Assembly: GCA_009746045.1 (NCBI GenBank)
Contig: RPFO01000213.1
Location: 8,049,978-8,113,977, forward strand
Direction of reading: 5' to 3'
DNA length: 64,000 nucleotides
Origin: Mesostigma viride
Taxonomy: Eukaryota > Streptophyta > Mesostigmatophyceae > Mesostigmatales > Mesostigmataceae
Positions within the stretch are counted from its first letter, which is position 1. Each line of letters opens with the position of its first letter. The position numbers and the translations under genes were made by a program. Below the pieces are notes generated by a model. It worked only from the letters and a program-made list of their open reading frames with translations. It was not told the DNA's origin and searched no databases. Shown in pieces: positions 1-11,649 of the stretch.

Positions 1-102
1 CCCAGCCACGGCCACAACAACACAACATTAATAAGGATGATAACAACAGTTAAAGGTAAAGGAACATTAAAAAATCATTGAATACAATGGTACCTCACGT
101 AC

Positions 103-565
103 CTTGATGGATCTGGCAGATGTGGTTTAAAGTCATATACGCGCCGTAGTCAGCATGCCATTTTGCCTGATTTCCATCAATTACGACAACCCTGTCAGCG
201 TCAGTGGGCTGACCAGCAAACCAACTGCTGAAAATGCCGGGCTCTGCTGGATACCCCCCAGCGCCGTTGAGACCGTGATAGACCGGCGTGCCGTCATACC
301 AGGAATACACGCCCGGGGTGTCGATGTCATCAAGGCCGAGGAAACACTCCCGTGCGCCGCACACGGCTGCAGCCACGGAGTTCACGTTGATGTTGGGAAT
401 CTTGGCGAGGTGCGCCTTGTTCTTGGTGATGCTGGGCCAACTCGCCCACGAATCCTCACACGCCGTCTTGCCGGCGTAATAATCAAGGCCCGTAAAAAGG
501 CCTGTCATGCACGACCCGCCCCTGTTATCCGTGGTCCAGCCTACTGGGCAACCGCCGGCGACAGC
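103..565 (-). CDS. C-type lectin-like domain exon (partial gene)
   Basis: The minus-strand frame encodes a C-type lectin-like domain. It opens with CPVGW, has an AxxxCxxxW-type helix segment, a FLGLDD core strand, a W-Y-DGTPV stretch, a WFAGQP motif and a closing HICQ cysteine, which is the usual order of the fold. These domains bind sugars or proteins, mostly on secreted or membrane proteins. The open frame reaches 682, but a likely acceptor (CTGCAG) near 566 suggests the exon begins there. At the other end AAG|GTACGTGAG is a strong donor, so the in-frame stop near 95 is probably intronic and the gene continues off the window. No signal peptide is visible because the first exon is not identified. 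The fold call is fairly sure; the function is not. Confidence 0.65.
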
Positions 566-682
566 TGCAGGTCCAGGCGCACATGCATGACGCAGACGAA
601 TCAGAAAGTTAAGCCACCGCAGGCATAGAATCTTATACTTCTTCTTTAAGCATCTTCTTTCTTTTGTTTTCTCAGGCAACAA

Positions 683-1404
683 CGTGAGTCAAGTGCTGCC
701 ATGTTACGTATCCAATGTAGATACTTCAACGGTCAGTTATTCTGTCAACCCCAAGTGACTGCTCATGAAAAACAAAAGTATTATTGACCGGTAGGTAGAA
801 ACACGAATTGCTATCATTTCAATCTATTAACAAGGAGTCACCCAGGGCCTCTGCTTTTTTATTCCTGCTTTAAATTAGGTTGACGAGAGTCCATGCACAC
901 ATGGCACCTGGTCATTGTGAAGCTTTTTGAGGAATACTGGCTAATTGTACCACTTGCTGTCTACATTGGATTCCAAAAGCGGCTACACATGTCCCCACTC
1001 CCCACATGCCCGGCACGGAAGAAGCCTGGCGATGCCATCCCCCCCCCCTGTCAGATTAGTGGAAGGCACACCAACAAAGCGAGTCAAAGTGCCCCCGCGC
1101 GTTCCAGCTGGGACGGGGCCCCTCCCAAATCCAAGAAAGCTATGTCAAGCCCATGGAAACACAGGGCCTGCATTCCAGGCTGCTGTAGATTGCAACATGT
1201 GCTGTTCAAATCGTGCACGCTCACGGGTGCAGACAGTGCCGATGCAAATCAGCGACGGATCTCCAGTGCAATCGGCAGACGTCTGACAGGTGCCACCTGC
1301 ACCACCTGCACCTCAGCCAATCAGACACACAGTGCAATGCCACACACAATTTACGACATCATGCATGAGCCATTAATAGCCAGGAAATCATTGGTGTGGA
1401 AAGT
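683..1404. other. Non-coding stretch, nothing recognised
   Basis: No open frame here shows protein-like composition. A 226-codon plus-strand frame at 893-1573 has no recognisable motif and runs into a dispersed repeat, so I treat it as chance. Confidence 0.5.
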
Positions 1405-3870
1405 CATATTTCGCATATTTTATCAGTGTTCAGGGCCAGGAAAGTCTCGACGCATCCTCCTTGTCACGAGCTTGCTTAGTAGCTTTGCCTGTCAGTTAGC
1501 CGTCTTCTTGCGGTTTCGACCTGGCGCGATTTCATGTCCCGGCCTGCGGCCCCCGTTAAGGAGGGAAAGTTGACTGATCATTCGGTAAGTAATTTAGGAC
1601 TAATTGTCGAAGGTTTGTGATATGTTAAAGTCCGACGCTAGTAACGTTACTTAGTAGATTTATGCGATGGTTTCGAGGTGGTTGCACACAATCATTACGG
1701 TCAGATTTTCATCCGTTTTGTCCATGATTAGCTGTGTCTATGCCAAACATAATGAATCGGGGTTCTTTGAACGGAGTTTCTTCTATACGTGAATGCGGGA
1801 ACAAGAGGCCGCTGGATGAGCGGCTTATAGGTCGTAGTGTTTACTCGTAGCTGTTTGGCTAGAGCTTTTGTGATTAGTAGATGCAATATAGTGCATGGTT
1901 GAAAAATGAATTAAATAAAATGTGCGTTCCGCGCTTGGGTTGATTATACCCGGGCGGAACGGGGCGTGAGGTGCAGTGCCCCTGAAAAGAACAACCTACG
2001 CATTATTTAATACTAGCCGTGCAGATTCGGGATATTCTACCCCGGTCTGTACGGTTAGCGTCTTACTAGCATCCACTAAACATAAGGGTTTAATGACGTC
2101 AGTTAGCTAGGGATAAGGGAGGTTTTGCGACTAAAAGCCGCTCTGGCTGGTTTTGTCGGCCTCTTTCTTTGCTCAGTGTTACGGCTGTAAATTACTTCCA
2201 TATGGTATCATGATGGTTTCTATACTGGATCCTTCAAGGAAAGATGGTATCCTGGCCAGTTTCTTTGTTAGACTTTTGCCTTTGCTAGTAATGCAGTTGC
2301 ACGTCTGACTGCGGAGATCTGGTGACACCCGATCTGTATCCATGTAACATATGTGGAAGCTCTCCTTCGCGTTGTGCATAGGCTTGAAGGTTCCATTACT
2401 CGGTGCTGGCACCCACGTGACCCAGTTACGTGTTATATATAGTGATTATTATTTATATATATTGATTGATTAATTAATTAATCTGTGGAAGCCCCAGTGC
2501 CTTGCTTGCATAGAAAAGAAGGTCAGTGCAGCGAAGGCCTTTGTATATTTTCATCTCAGGCTTGCATAATAATGGAGGTCATTTCTTATGTTGTGGATGC
2601 AATGATGGGCAATGTAGCCCCTTGCACCCCCTAGTTGCACGCCCCTGATGCGCGTGCGTTTGGGCCCTGGAGCAGTGGTATGCCTGCTACAGTACTATAG
2701 ACCTTGGTAGCTACCGCATGCATATTGCATGGTCGTGTTTTCTTTACAACAACATAAAACAGCTGCGTGTTGTCTTCTTTACAACAACATAAAACAGCTG
2801 CGTGTTATAGTGATAATGTTGACGATTACCCAGGCTGCTGCAATTCACAAGCGCCAGTGTGCACGACTACCTCTGTGATGCCTTTTAGTGCCGGTTGTCG
2901 CCCGGCTGTAGGCAGTTAGCAGCTACTAGTAATATGATGAAGCCAAGCATACAAGGATCTCCAGACAGGTTACCAAAGCCATTGATCTAGGCTTTATGTA
3001 GTCAGTGACGCATCGGCATGTGAGAAAAAATGTGCATGTGGTAGGCTCGTGTGGTGGCTAGTTAATTGCCCTTACCAATGTGCCATGGCAAGCACGCATG
3101 TGACTGCCATGTATTGCCGTGTACTGCCGAGGGTATTGCCGTGTAATTACCTAGGTACTACAGTGTATTACCGTGCGATGCCGTGTGATTACCTACTACA
3201 GTGTATTACCGTGCGATGCCGTGTGATTACCTACTACAGTAGTACATGTTTAACAATTGCTACATATTTGTATGATCGAGGGAATCATGTTCTGCAGGCT
3301 GGAGTTGATGCAACTGTGCATGTTTGATCATCTATGATGTTTTTGTTGCTACGGGATATTAGAAGTCTGTGTTGTAAATATGGCACCAGCCAAACTGGTC
3401 GCTATTTATAGTAACCAGTTATTATTAGATAGTGCATCTGGGTCACTGGGACAACCAATGATGTCAGTGTTCAGAAGCCATGCCTGGTTAACAAAACGAC
3501 TGCCTTTCCAACATTGGAAGCAATGGAATTGTTTTGACGTATAATCATGCATCATACATGTGTGTTTTTATCGCACCCGGGCAGTTTCTCGCACCCCCTG
3601 ATGAGGGTGCCAGGTGCTATATTTAGCACACACAGGACATATTTGCAACATGACCAATGACATGACCCCCAAGTAAGTCCCTATATATATATGTGTGTGG
3701 GTGTGTGCATGTGCCGGCAGTATGGACACTAGATTGGTATTACTAAGGTTGGTTAATTTGTGGATATTATATCATGCAGTAAAGGTGCAACAGTTGCAAT
3801 AATCATGGTGACTATTTGTAGTTACGAGTTGGACACCATCCAAGAGTTAAAAGAGAGTCGCGTTTGCGAT
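1405..3870 (+). repeat. Duplicated non-coding segment, copy 1
   Basis: Blocks here recur in the same order at 17355-18310. Shared stretches include TTCAGGGCCAGGAAAGTCTC (near 1428 and 17385), AAGATGGTATC (near 2243), GGCCCCAGTGCCTTGCT-type sequence (near 2490) and ATGACATGACCCC (near 3657). Copy 1 is longer by about 1.5 kb. It also contains two short tandem duplications, at 2737-2806 (unit about 39 bases with TTTACAACAACATAAAACAG) and 3160-3237 (unit 38 bases). No coding frame is conserved between the copies, so this is a dispersed repeat or an old segmental duplication. Confidence 0.75.
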
Positions 3871-4950
3871 ACTTAACTGCATGGTACGCCTGATTCCAGA
3901 TGCTACCCAACCTTCCAGGGGAGATCCAAGCATGGTGGCACAAGTGACCAGTGACCCAATATTATTACCTTCGATTTCCCACATCATGCTGTCAGGGATC
4001 AGAAATACGGAATGCAATAGAGTCATTCAATTCGGGGATCGAATTCCGAATATAAGGAGCCCAATCTCGCCGTACATATCATGAAAATCAGTCAAAATGC
4101 GGAAAGAGGTTTAAAACCCCATTTTCGTAAGTTTCTCAGGGAATTTCATCGTGTGACTAATGAAAGTTACTTACGCTATTCATATACCCAAATACATCAA
4201 GAACTAACCGGCATTGAGAGGTTGCAGCAGTCCCAGGCCACCGAGGAGCGCCAACTGGCAACAGAGTAAGAGGGTCTGCCGACCCATCCTGCAGCCAGAA
4301 TAATAGCAAGGATTACAGATATGAGATATGTGATTATACCAATGAGGCTGGCATTCATCCAGGAAGTCCACATCTGATGCTTTTGCGGGTCATGATCAAA
4401 GAAAAAAGCACAGAAAGAAAATTATAGTGCTAAGAGAGACCAATGGCACCAAAAAGCTTAATTATGTAGGACAACTAGTCAAGATTTGAGTGTCGGCGTG
4501 ACCTCCTGCATGGGGAGTAGTCGATGCATCTACCTTCGCACATTAGCCAAGCTGGTCACAGCTTAGAAAATGCATGGTCCAAGTACCAATTACATCAGAG
4601 CTAATATTTTGAGTACGTGAAAAACTCATTAACATATCTATACTAGGGTGGGTCAGCAACAGTTATTTTGATAAACACTCCGGGACTTTGCACTGGCCGG
4701 ATGAGCAGCGATACCGCTAATAGCTAGCCCCACGTACGCGGGCGCTTATAAAGCTATACCAATTGGTATACCTAGTGCAAGCTGCCCTTGACAAAGTAAT
4801 TACATTAAGGAGGAATATTATATTACAACGTTGGGCAATCAGCCGGCAAAAATACTCTTGGTCACACAACCTGACTGCCCAATGGTCTGATATCTGGCAC
4901 TTTGGCACATCTGGAAGTTTGCCCTTAGCTAGAAGCTTAATATTGAGAGC
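3871..4950. other. AT-rich non-coding stretch
   Basis: No recognised gene. A 62-codon frame at 4081-4269 is too short and featureless to support. The sequence stays AT-rich until about 4950, where GC content jumps at the 5' break of the retroelement remnant. Confidence 0.5.
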
Positions 4951-4954
4951 TCAT

Positions 4955-6753
4955 ATATATTCGGACGGCACTCGCGGCGGCCTGCTGTCGCGGTCGGGCA
5001 CCCAGCAAGGGGACCCCCTGGGACCCCTGTACTTTGCCGCCCCCCTCCAGGGTTGCCTCCAAGCGGTCCATGCTGCCCACCCGGCGGTCGCTATTCAGGC
5101 CTACTTGGATGATATCTACCTTCTGGGCCCTGTGCCGGACACCACCGCGGCTCTGCTGGCACTGCAGACCGCGGTGGCCGACATCAACCTCCAGTTGACC
5201 CTTGCCAAGTGCGCGGTGTACTCGCCCCAAGGTGATTGCTCCGGCTTTCCGCCCCAGCTCTTGGGCCGGGACGAGCGCCTCCATGGGTTGGATGTCCTCG
5301 GCGTTCCGGTTGGCGACCCCGCGTTTGTCATCGATGCTCTGCGGGCCGCCCTCGAGGCACGCACTGAGGTACTGCCCTTGATTGCGCGCCTTCATGATTC
5401 GCAGACCAAGGGTCTGCTTCTGTGGTTTTGCGCTCACCCTCGCGTCGTTCACTGGCTCCGGGGCGCTCTTCCGTCTCAGGTCCGGCTGGCCGCCGAGGGC
5501 CACGACGAACGCATCCAGTCGGCCTTGGCGCAGCTGGTCCCGGGCCCCGACCTCCCGCCACATGCTATTCGCATTGCCTCCCTGCCTGCACGGATGGGTG
5601 GCTGCGGTCTGACTCGTGCCGCCCGGCTGGCCCCAGCAGCCTTTTTGGGCTCCGTCGCTCAGTCGTGGGCGGAAAGCTGCCGGCTCCTGCCCCTTTTGGC
5701 AACGGCAGCGCCTGACCTCCTGGACCCCAGCAGCCCTTTGCCCTTCGTCACTGCCATCCAGGAGGCCTATGCTGAGATCCAGCAGGCCTGTTCTCCCGTC
5801 CGTGCCGCTCAGGCGGTACAGCGCCACCTCCCTCGCGGCACTCCCTCGGTCGCCTCCGTTCAATCTCCCGCCGCATTCCCTGCTCGCGTCATCGATAAAC
5901 ACCAGAAAACCTACGCGGGTATTCTGCACACGGCTGATTGGATTGCTCTTTTCGCGGACCTCAACGCCCAGGGACGTGCGTGGCTGTTCTCGCTTTCCTT
6001 GCGGAGTGTGGGCTCGGCGTACCTTCGTGCTCTTCCCATGGCCCCCCATTCGCCTTGGCTCCCAGCCACTACTCGGTGGCGCTCCGGCACCAGCTATTTG
6101 CCCCGCAGCCTCTTGTTCCGGCCGGGCGGCCTTGTGGTAGCTGTGGGCAGCCGCTGGATCCCACGGGGACTCACTACCTTGCCTGCATGGGGGGCCAACA
6201 GAATCAGAATTGGTATTTGTATTTGCACACTGTCCTCCTGACGGTGGTGCTCGCCATGATTCGGTCGGTTTTCCCCCACGCGAACATCCGGTCCGAGGAT
6301 GCGGATGGCGCTGCCTTCTATTCCCCCAACCACCGGCCTGACATCGTGGTGCTGGACTTTGAGGGGGGTGGCCGGCATCTGCTTATTGACGTTTCGGTGG
6401 CGCGGCCCTTGGCTCTTAGCCACGTGGCTGGGGCCTCCCTCACGGCAGGTTACACGGCGGACCGGGCGGAGCGGGCCAAGCTCCTGGCCTACGGCGACGT
6501 CGGGCACCATCGTGTGGTGCCCTTTGTCCTGGAGGAGTTTGGGGCCATGGGGCCCCTGACCTCCGCCTTCTTCAAGGAGTGTTGCCGGCTCCGGGAGGAC
6601 CGGCTGGACCTGGAGGGCCAGCGGGCCCCATGGTCGGCGCGGACCTGGACGTCATATTGGCGTCAGCGCCTGTCGGTGGCGCTGACTCGGGCCATGGCTG
6701 ACATCATGCTCCGCCGTACGCGGGCTGATTTTGCGGTGCAGCAGGGCTATTAG
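4955..6753 (+). pseudogene. 5'-truncated R2-type non-LTR retrotransposon: reverse transcriptase plus restriction-like endonuclease
   Basis: The first part encodes the second half of a reverse transcriptase: GTQQGDPLGPL near 4999 and the catalytic box AYLDDI near 5098. The second part, in another frame, has a zinc-binding pattern CGSC...HYLAC (6130-6183), then RPDIVVLDF and DVSVARP with a downstream KLLAYG. That matches the CCHC plus PD-(D/E)XK-like endonuclease at the C-terminus of R2/NeSL-type retroelements, which nick DNA and prime reverse transcription on the nick. The N-terminal DNA-binding region and first RT motifs are missing, as expected of incomplete target-primed insertion. The frame changes near a C6 run (6042-6047) in the sense of one lost base. 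The open frame upstream of about 4950 is flanking DNA. The endonuclease portion ends at a TAG at 6751. Confidence 0.82.
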
Positions 6754-7133
6754 GTTCCTCCCGTTAGGCGTTTCCATTGGTCTTATCGTAGTATAGAGCT
6801 TTGACATGGCTCTGTATATAGGTTTATAGCTGGGCGTTTGCTTTGGTTTGAGTGATTTCACTCTGCTGTAAGTAATTATATTTTTAATATATATTCATTG
6901 AGAATGATAAACTACGGAGGTGAGAATGGCATGAATTAATTAATAAGCACGTGACTGGCAGCGTCACGTGGGTGCCAAAACAGAGTAAAGGAACCTTCAA
7001 CCCCTATGCACAACGAGAAGGAGGGAGGGCGCCCTATAGATTCTCTCACTGCCGTAAGTGGGCAGGCCACAGAGCTCTCTCTCCACAGCATGGTGCCGGG
7101 GCGCAACACAGTGGGTGCAATACAACCATGTAA
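6754..7133. other. Retroelement 3' flank and spacer
   Basis: Probable 3' UTR of the R2-type remnant followed by non-coding DNA. No clear poly(A) or target duplication could be assigned. The tetranucleotide GTAA at 7130-7133 immediately precedes a 35-bp inverted repeat and matches 15052-15055. Confidence 0.4.
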
Positions 7134-7168
7134 CTGGCTGTTTGCGACAAGCCCAGAGCGAGTGTGCA

Positions 7169-7511
7169 GGGGCCAGGGGGGGGCGCGGGGTCAGAACATC
7201 CCCGCCCCCCACCCCTAGTCAGGGGAAGGGGTGGGGTGGGGTGGGGGGGTTGAGGGTCCGAACCACCCCACCCCCCTGGTACTGGTCAAGGGGGTAGGGG
7301 CGGGTCGAGACCCCCCCCCCCCTGCCCCCCTTCTGCAGTATCAGTAGGGGAAATAAGGGGGGGGGGGGGGGGATGAGGGTCCAAGCCCCCACAACCCCTG
7401 GTAGGGGGTGAGGGTGAGGGGGTGGGTTGAGACCCCGCCCCCCCCTCCCTCCCCTCGAGGGAAGGGGGGGCGGGGTCAGACCCACACGACCCCACCACCC
7501 CTGGTCAGGGG
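7169..7511. repeat. G/C-rich minisatellite
   Basis: Irregular tandem units alternate long G and C runs around CCCCTGGT and GAGGGTC/GAGACCCC motifs. Runs of ten or more G (near 7358-7372) make quadruplex or hairpin structures likely. The 3' end CAGGGG is the insertion point of the LTR retrotransposon, and the G run continues after it at 14996. Confidence 0.75.
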
Positions 7512-7890
7512 AGTTATGCAACACAAAGCTTGGAATGCTTGGGCACTGCCAAATGGCGTGTGTGTGCTTGAACGACGAGACACCTTGGCATTAGGATAAT
7601 GTGGCACATATACTGCTGGCCAGCCGTCAACGATGGCTGGCCAGACTTTGCGTAAGTTAAACTAACTTACTGATCCTGGACGGACTAACCTATCAGTTAC
7701 AACCTGATCTAGTCAGTCCTAACATGACAACTACAGTCCCGGTACTGAGGTACCGGCTCATCACATACTGAGTACAGCCACGTGTCCATGCCACGACTGT
7801 TCTAGTCCAGCACCGTCCCAGTACCCAATTGGGCGCCGGCGGTGCTGGCACGTGTCCACTTAGGCTACAGGCGGGAGACTTAGACTAACT
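7512..7890 (-). repeat. 3' long terminal repeat
   Basis: Same as 14617-14995 over all 379 bases as far as I can read. It contains a series of short hairpins: CTGGCCAGCC/GGCTGGCCAG, GTAAGTTA/TAACTTAC and CCGGTAC/GTACCGG. No clear TATA box or polyadenylation signal was found. Confidence 0.93.
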
Positions 7891-7898
7891 CCCACTTT
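7891..7898 (-). other. Polypurine tract of the LTR retrotransposon
   Basis: On the coding strand AAAGTGGG directly precedes the 3' LTR, the expected position of the plus-strand primer. Assigned by position and composition. Confidence 0.55.
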
Positions 7899-8273
7899 AA
7901 GTTTTCTTTGGGTTTCAACAGAAACACACATAGCCATCAAATGGACGCAGCCATTCCCAATGCCTTAAAAAACTGTCAGATAACCTACTAGGACCCAAAG
8001 GTCACCTCACACATGTACAAGAGATGCATTAAAAAGGCCCCATGTCTCAAGCATGGTTTCTTAACTGAGTGAGATGGGTGCTCCAGGCCCCAGCATGTCA
8101 TGGTCATCCAAACAAGTGTCTCACAAAATTTTATTCAATAAATAACACATTCATCATGTCCCAACTTTCTAGACCAGTGCTTCTCACTGTCAGAAAACTA
8201 CCCAGCTGCCACTGCAGCCTTTCAGCTGCAGTATTAGGCAGGGGGTCATGGGCTAACATGTACAATGTGCCAG

Positions 8274-9700
8274 TCACTTCAGACTGTAACCAGGGTTCAT
8301 CAACCCATACAAGACCTGGTATTGTGGTCCTGCTGCTTGTGGCACCTTGGTCAGTGCATCTGCAGCATTGTCTTTGTCCCTGACGTGGGCTTTAGACTCC
8401 AGGTACTTGCATTCCTGTTTTAGCACAATCCAATCCAGGTCCGAGTGTACAGCCAAAGGATTGGCAAGGAAAGAGATGATAGATTGAGAGTCAGTCAGCA
8501 AATGTGCTTTCACTCCTGCAGAGCTACCAGCCTGGTGTTGAAGCCAGACCAGCAAGTGATTGAGATACCTTGCATGCAAGACAGAAGATACCACAGCCCT
8601 GCATTCAGCTACATTGCTACTCACAGCTTTCCTCTTGTGCAATCTACTGAACCAGGAGACTAGTGACTTCTTCCCACCTTGGTTATGCAGGAAAAACAAT
8701 CCAGCCTCTCTGGCTTGAACCTTGGTAACTACCCTGGACTCCATTGAACTATCCATCATGCACGTGATGTGAATGGGAGTAAACAGGTCCAGTGAGTGAA
8801 GCATCAAAGGTGGACCATCATGCAACAACTGCTTGATTGCCCGTGCTCCTACCTCCTGTAGTACCTCATCATCTACCCTGCTCACAAAAGCCAGGTGGGG
8901 TGCACATGTAGCACATAGCCAACCAAGCTTGCCTCTAATGGTAGGGCACATGTCAGGGGTGATGTGAACAGGCAGGACATCCAGACAAGACTTAATGTAT
9001 TCAGCAGAGGCCTGCATGGAACAAACCCAGCTGCCCTGCTGCTGCAGCAACTCAAGCATCATGCCACAGAACTTGACTGGCTCCTTGCCCAGCTCTAGCT
9101 GCTTGCCAATCTCAAAACTGGCAGACACCTGAGCTATGAAAGCATCCACTGCAGCTCTAGGACCTGAGATTAACTGATCATCCCCATGCCAGACAAACAT
9201 CATCATTCCATCAGGGTGTGGGATGACAAACAGGCAAGGGTCAATGTCATCATAGGTGGCCCCTAGCTTCATGAATACCTCCTGTGCAGACAGCCTAAAA
9301 ATTTTTGGAGCTGACTGCAACCCTTCAACCCCCAGGTTTGGCCTCAACAAGGGTTGAACAATATCCCTGTGCCACACCTTAGGAGTATTCACCACGTATA
9401 CCTGACCTCTCCAGACCTGCTGTGCTATGGCAGGGTCCCCCTTTAGAAAGGCTCTTTTGATATCTGTGGCTTTACACACATAATCCTTCCCTGTATTAAG
9501 CTGATGCAAAAACAAGGAAAGCAACACCTTGAGAGACGTTTGCTGAATACCAGGAGTATAAAGCTCAGCCTCTGTCAGCTCTGTAGAGCCCCTGAACTCA
9601 GTAACACATGGCCTAGCATGGAAAATGGGTGGTCCCCCATCAGCCTGAGGTTTATGCTTGCACACAAACTTTAACCTTAGCTTCTTGGCCCAGCTGGCAT
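8274..9700 (-). CDS. Reverse transcriptase and RNase H, copia-like
   Basis: The frame has the copia-type RT order. RLKFVCKHK...DGG at the start resembles the copia K-x-R-x-V-x-K entry. ATDIKRAFLKGD is the first catalytic aspartate motif, DPCLFV follows, and FVWHGDDQLISG is the second catalytic box, with HGDD where most copia elements have YVDD. RNase H follows, with a divergent first acidic region, SWFSRLHKRKAVSSNVAECRA (a copia-like SW-S...SS-x-E pattern), LLTDSQS and a final ADALTK. It copies element RNA into DNA within particles. It is in a different frame from the protease upstream; the join lies near 9680. The stop is at 8274. Confidence 0.85.
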
Positions 9701-10490
9701 AGCATCAAGAGGAGTCACAGGTGGTGTGTGTGTGGGACTACGTGCATCTGGAACAACCCACTCCTCCCTGGCTTTGGTAAAAGCCTCCAGCCACTTAAGA
9801 AACCCAATCTGCGTCTGGCAGTCCCGTACAATATCATCATAGGACAGGGGAGACATGGATGCAACATCCCATCTACCAAGCCCAAACGCTGAAGGGTGTA
9901 GCTTTTGAGAGTGTATGAGGTCCTCCACACACGGTTCCTGACCTGGGAGGTACTTGGGCTTAACTGCATTGATGGCAGCATCCAACCCAGTGCTAATCTG
10001 GCTCAAAGGGATTTTAAAATGATCTAGAGGCACCTGTCCTACCCCTGCCACACTCAACCTCCCAGCTGAGATGACAACACCAGGGTAAGATACAAAAGGT
10101 TCCCCTAACAGGGCATTCCCTGAGTAACCCTCAACCACCTGAAATGGAGTGGGCATACCCAAGATTTGAATGCTCACCTGACCTTTGACCTGCATTTTGG
10201 TTTTGCCTGAAAAATCTGACACTCTAGCCCATGGTGAGGCCTTCATTTTCAGACCAGATACAGCTTCTGCACTGATGATACTCACCTGTGCTTGGGTGTC
10301 TACAGCCAAAATACTAGGATCTTGACCTGCATCCCCTACAGCATTGACCTGTGCTGTACCTGTTGCCACAACTGCTTTAGTGTTGTGTGCCTTGTGCAAG
10401 GCCTTAAGAATCTCAGCAAATGACTTCCTGGGAACGACAGGATCTGCTCTTTTTGTGACTCCTCCAGGTGTGAGGGAGGTGCTACCTGCT
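9677..10490 (-). CDS. Retropepsin-like aspartic protease domain
   Basis: LAVDTQAQVSIIS resembles the active-site loop of retropepsins (usually D-T/S-G-A), here with glutamine for glycine. The flap-like middle, GQVSIQILG and the closing ALLGEPFV follow the family pattern of hydrophobic-G-hydrophobic-LG-x-x-F/L. Such proteases process the GAG-POL polyprotein. This frame is open upstream past 10440 and overlaps the integrase frame by at least 60 bases. The remainder (to 9677) is a linker toward RT. The position after integrase differs from Ty1/copia (before it) and from Ty3/gypsy (PR-RT-RH-IN). The DTQ motif could mean an inactive protease. Confidence 0.6.
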
Positions 10491-11649
10491 GCTCACCCTG
10501 TGCACCGTCCTCCTGCCCAGGTGGACTATTGGGTTGTAGTGGGGCTGCACTACTGAGGAACACAGGAGCTTCTACTGTGGTGCTAGTGCTTGCATCAATG
10601 ACGTCCTTAGCCAATTCATTGGGTGAGATCAATCCACCAGACTCCTGCTCTGAATCCATGTCCAAGAATTCTACCCCTGACACGTCTGCCAGTGGTGGGT
10701 AATAAAGCTTGAGTCTATGCTTGCTGACCACACGCTCTCTGTCATGTTGTATAGTGACTGCAGTCCCTTCTTCATGAATTTTGGTGACTACAGCTGGACC
10801 GTGCCATCTGGCAGAGTGTGCTCTTCCTCTGTCACCCTCTCTGAAAAATAACACATGGTCCCCCACTTCAAACACAGGCCTGGCATTGTTTTTGTCTTTC
10901 TTTGCCAGCAACTTGGCTAAGTGCTGCCTTTGTGTGTTGTAGTGAGTGTGTACCTCTGAAGCATAGCTGCCTGACTGAAGGCCAGTTGGGGTGATTTCCC
11001 CAAAAGGTGAGGACATTATTGGTTTGGCGTTTAGCTGGGTAGTCACCCCTGCTGCCCAAGATGCCCTGTCAGCATAGCTACCAGAGTCAGCCAACCTGGA
11101 TGGCATTTTTCTTATCACATCCCTGATGGCTCTCATGGTACGTTCTACCAACCCCTGACGTTCATGATCTTGAGCCCCAGACACTTCTATCTTGGGCAGG
11201 TCATTCCTGTCCTGGATGCAGAGAAACTGCTGATCCAGCATTACTTTTTCAATGGGGTGAAAACGTGCCAAGGCTATCTGTAAAGCTCTGTGCAGCTGCT
11301 CTTTATCCATCCCAGGCAGGGGCTCCACTACCACAAACCTTGACCAGGCATCCTTTATGACTAGGTAGTATACCGTGTCCTTCACCACGTGTATAACATC
11401 CCCAACCAGTTTGCCTCTAGCCAGTGGTGGTGTGGCCACATGCCATTTTCTGGGCTTAGGAGCATATAGCTGACATTGCTCACAGTGCTTACGTACGTGC
11501 CTGCACATCTGTTCCAGATCATGGCCTTGTATTTTATTGGCTAGCCTTTCAGCCACAGCCTCATGGCCCATAACCTTGTGCAGTTGCTCTGCTAGAGCAC
11601 CATACGTGATTACCTTTTCTGCTGCTGCACTAAGGGAAGCTATGGTGGG
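10336..11649 (-). CDS. Integrase with H2C2 zinc finger, DDE core and SH3-like tail
   Basis: LHKVMGH...CEQCQ forms an H2C2 zinc finger. The core follows: GDVIHVV (first Asp), KVMLDQQF (second Asp) and GLVERTMRAIRD (Glu), a D-D-E arrangement. Next come ITPTGL and an SH3-like tail with VGDHVLFF, ARWHGPAVVTKI and HRLKLYYPP. The zinc finger and tail look like Ty3-group integrases although the RT downstream is copia-like. The C-terminal part is hydrophilic. The frame opens after a stop at 11650 and reads on naturally from the zinc-knuckle frame (DPP then IASLSAAAEKV), implying one missing base there. Confidence 0.82.
   Translation of the reverse strand, partial: PTIASLSAAAEKVITYGALAEQLHKVMGHEAVAERLANKIQGHDLEQMCRHVRKHCEQCQLYAPKPRKWHVATPPLARGKLVGDVIHVVKDTVYYLVIKDAWSRFVVVEPLPGMDKEQLHRALQIALARFHPIEKVMLDQQFLCIQDRNDLPKIEVSGAQDHERQGLVERTMRAIRDVIRKMPSRLADSGSYADRASWAAGVTTQLNAKPIMSSPFGEITPTGLQSGSYASEVHTHYNTQRQHLAKLLAKKDKNNARPVFEVGDHVLFFREGDRGRAHSARWHGPAVVTKIHEEGTAVTIQHDRERVVSKHRLKLYYPPLADVSGVEFLDMDSEQESGGLISPNELAKDVIDASTSTTVEAPVFLSSAAPLQPNSPPGQEDGAQGEQQVAPPSHLEESQKEQILSFPGSHLLRFLRPCTRHTTLKQLWQQVQHRSML

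Noticed and set aside
155-628. Plus-strand open frame opposite the lectin exon
   Set aside because: It is the antisense shadow of a clear C-type lectin-like domain and has no motif of its own.
893-1573. 226-codon plus-strand frame
   Set aside because: No motif, odd composition, and its 3' part is the dispersed repeat shared with 17.4 kb, where the frame is not kept.
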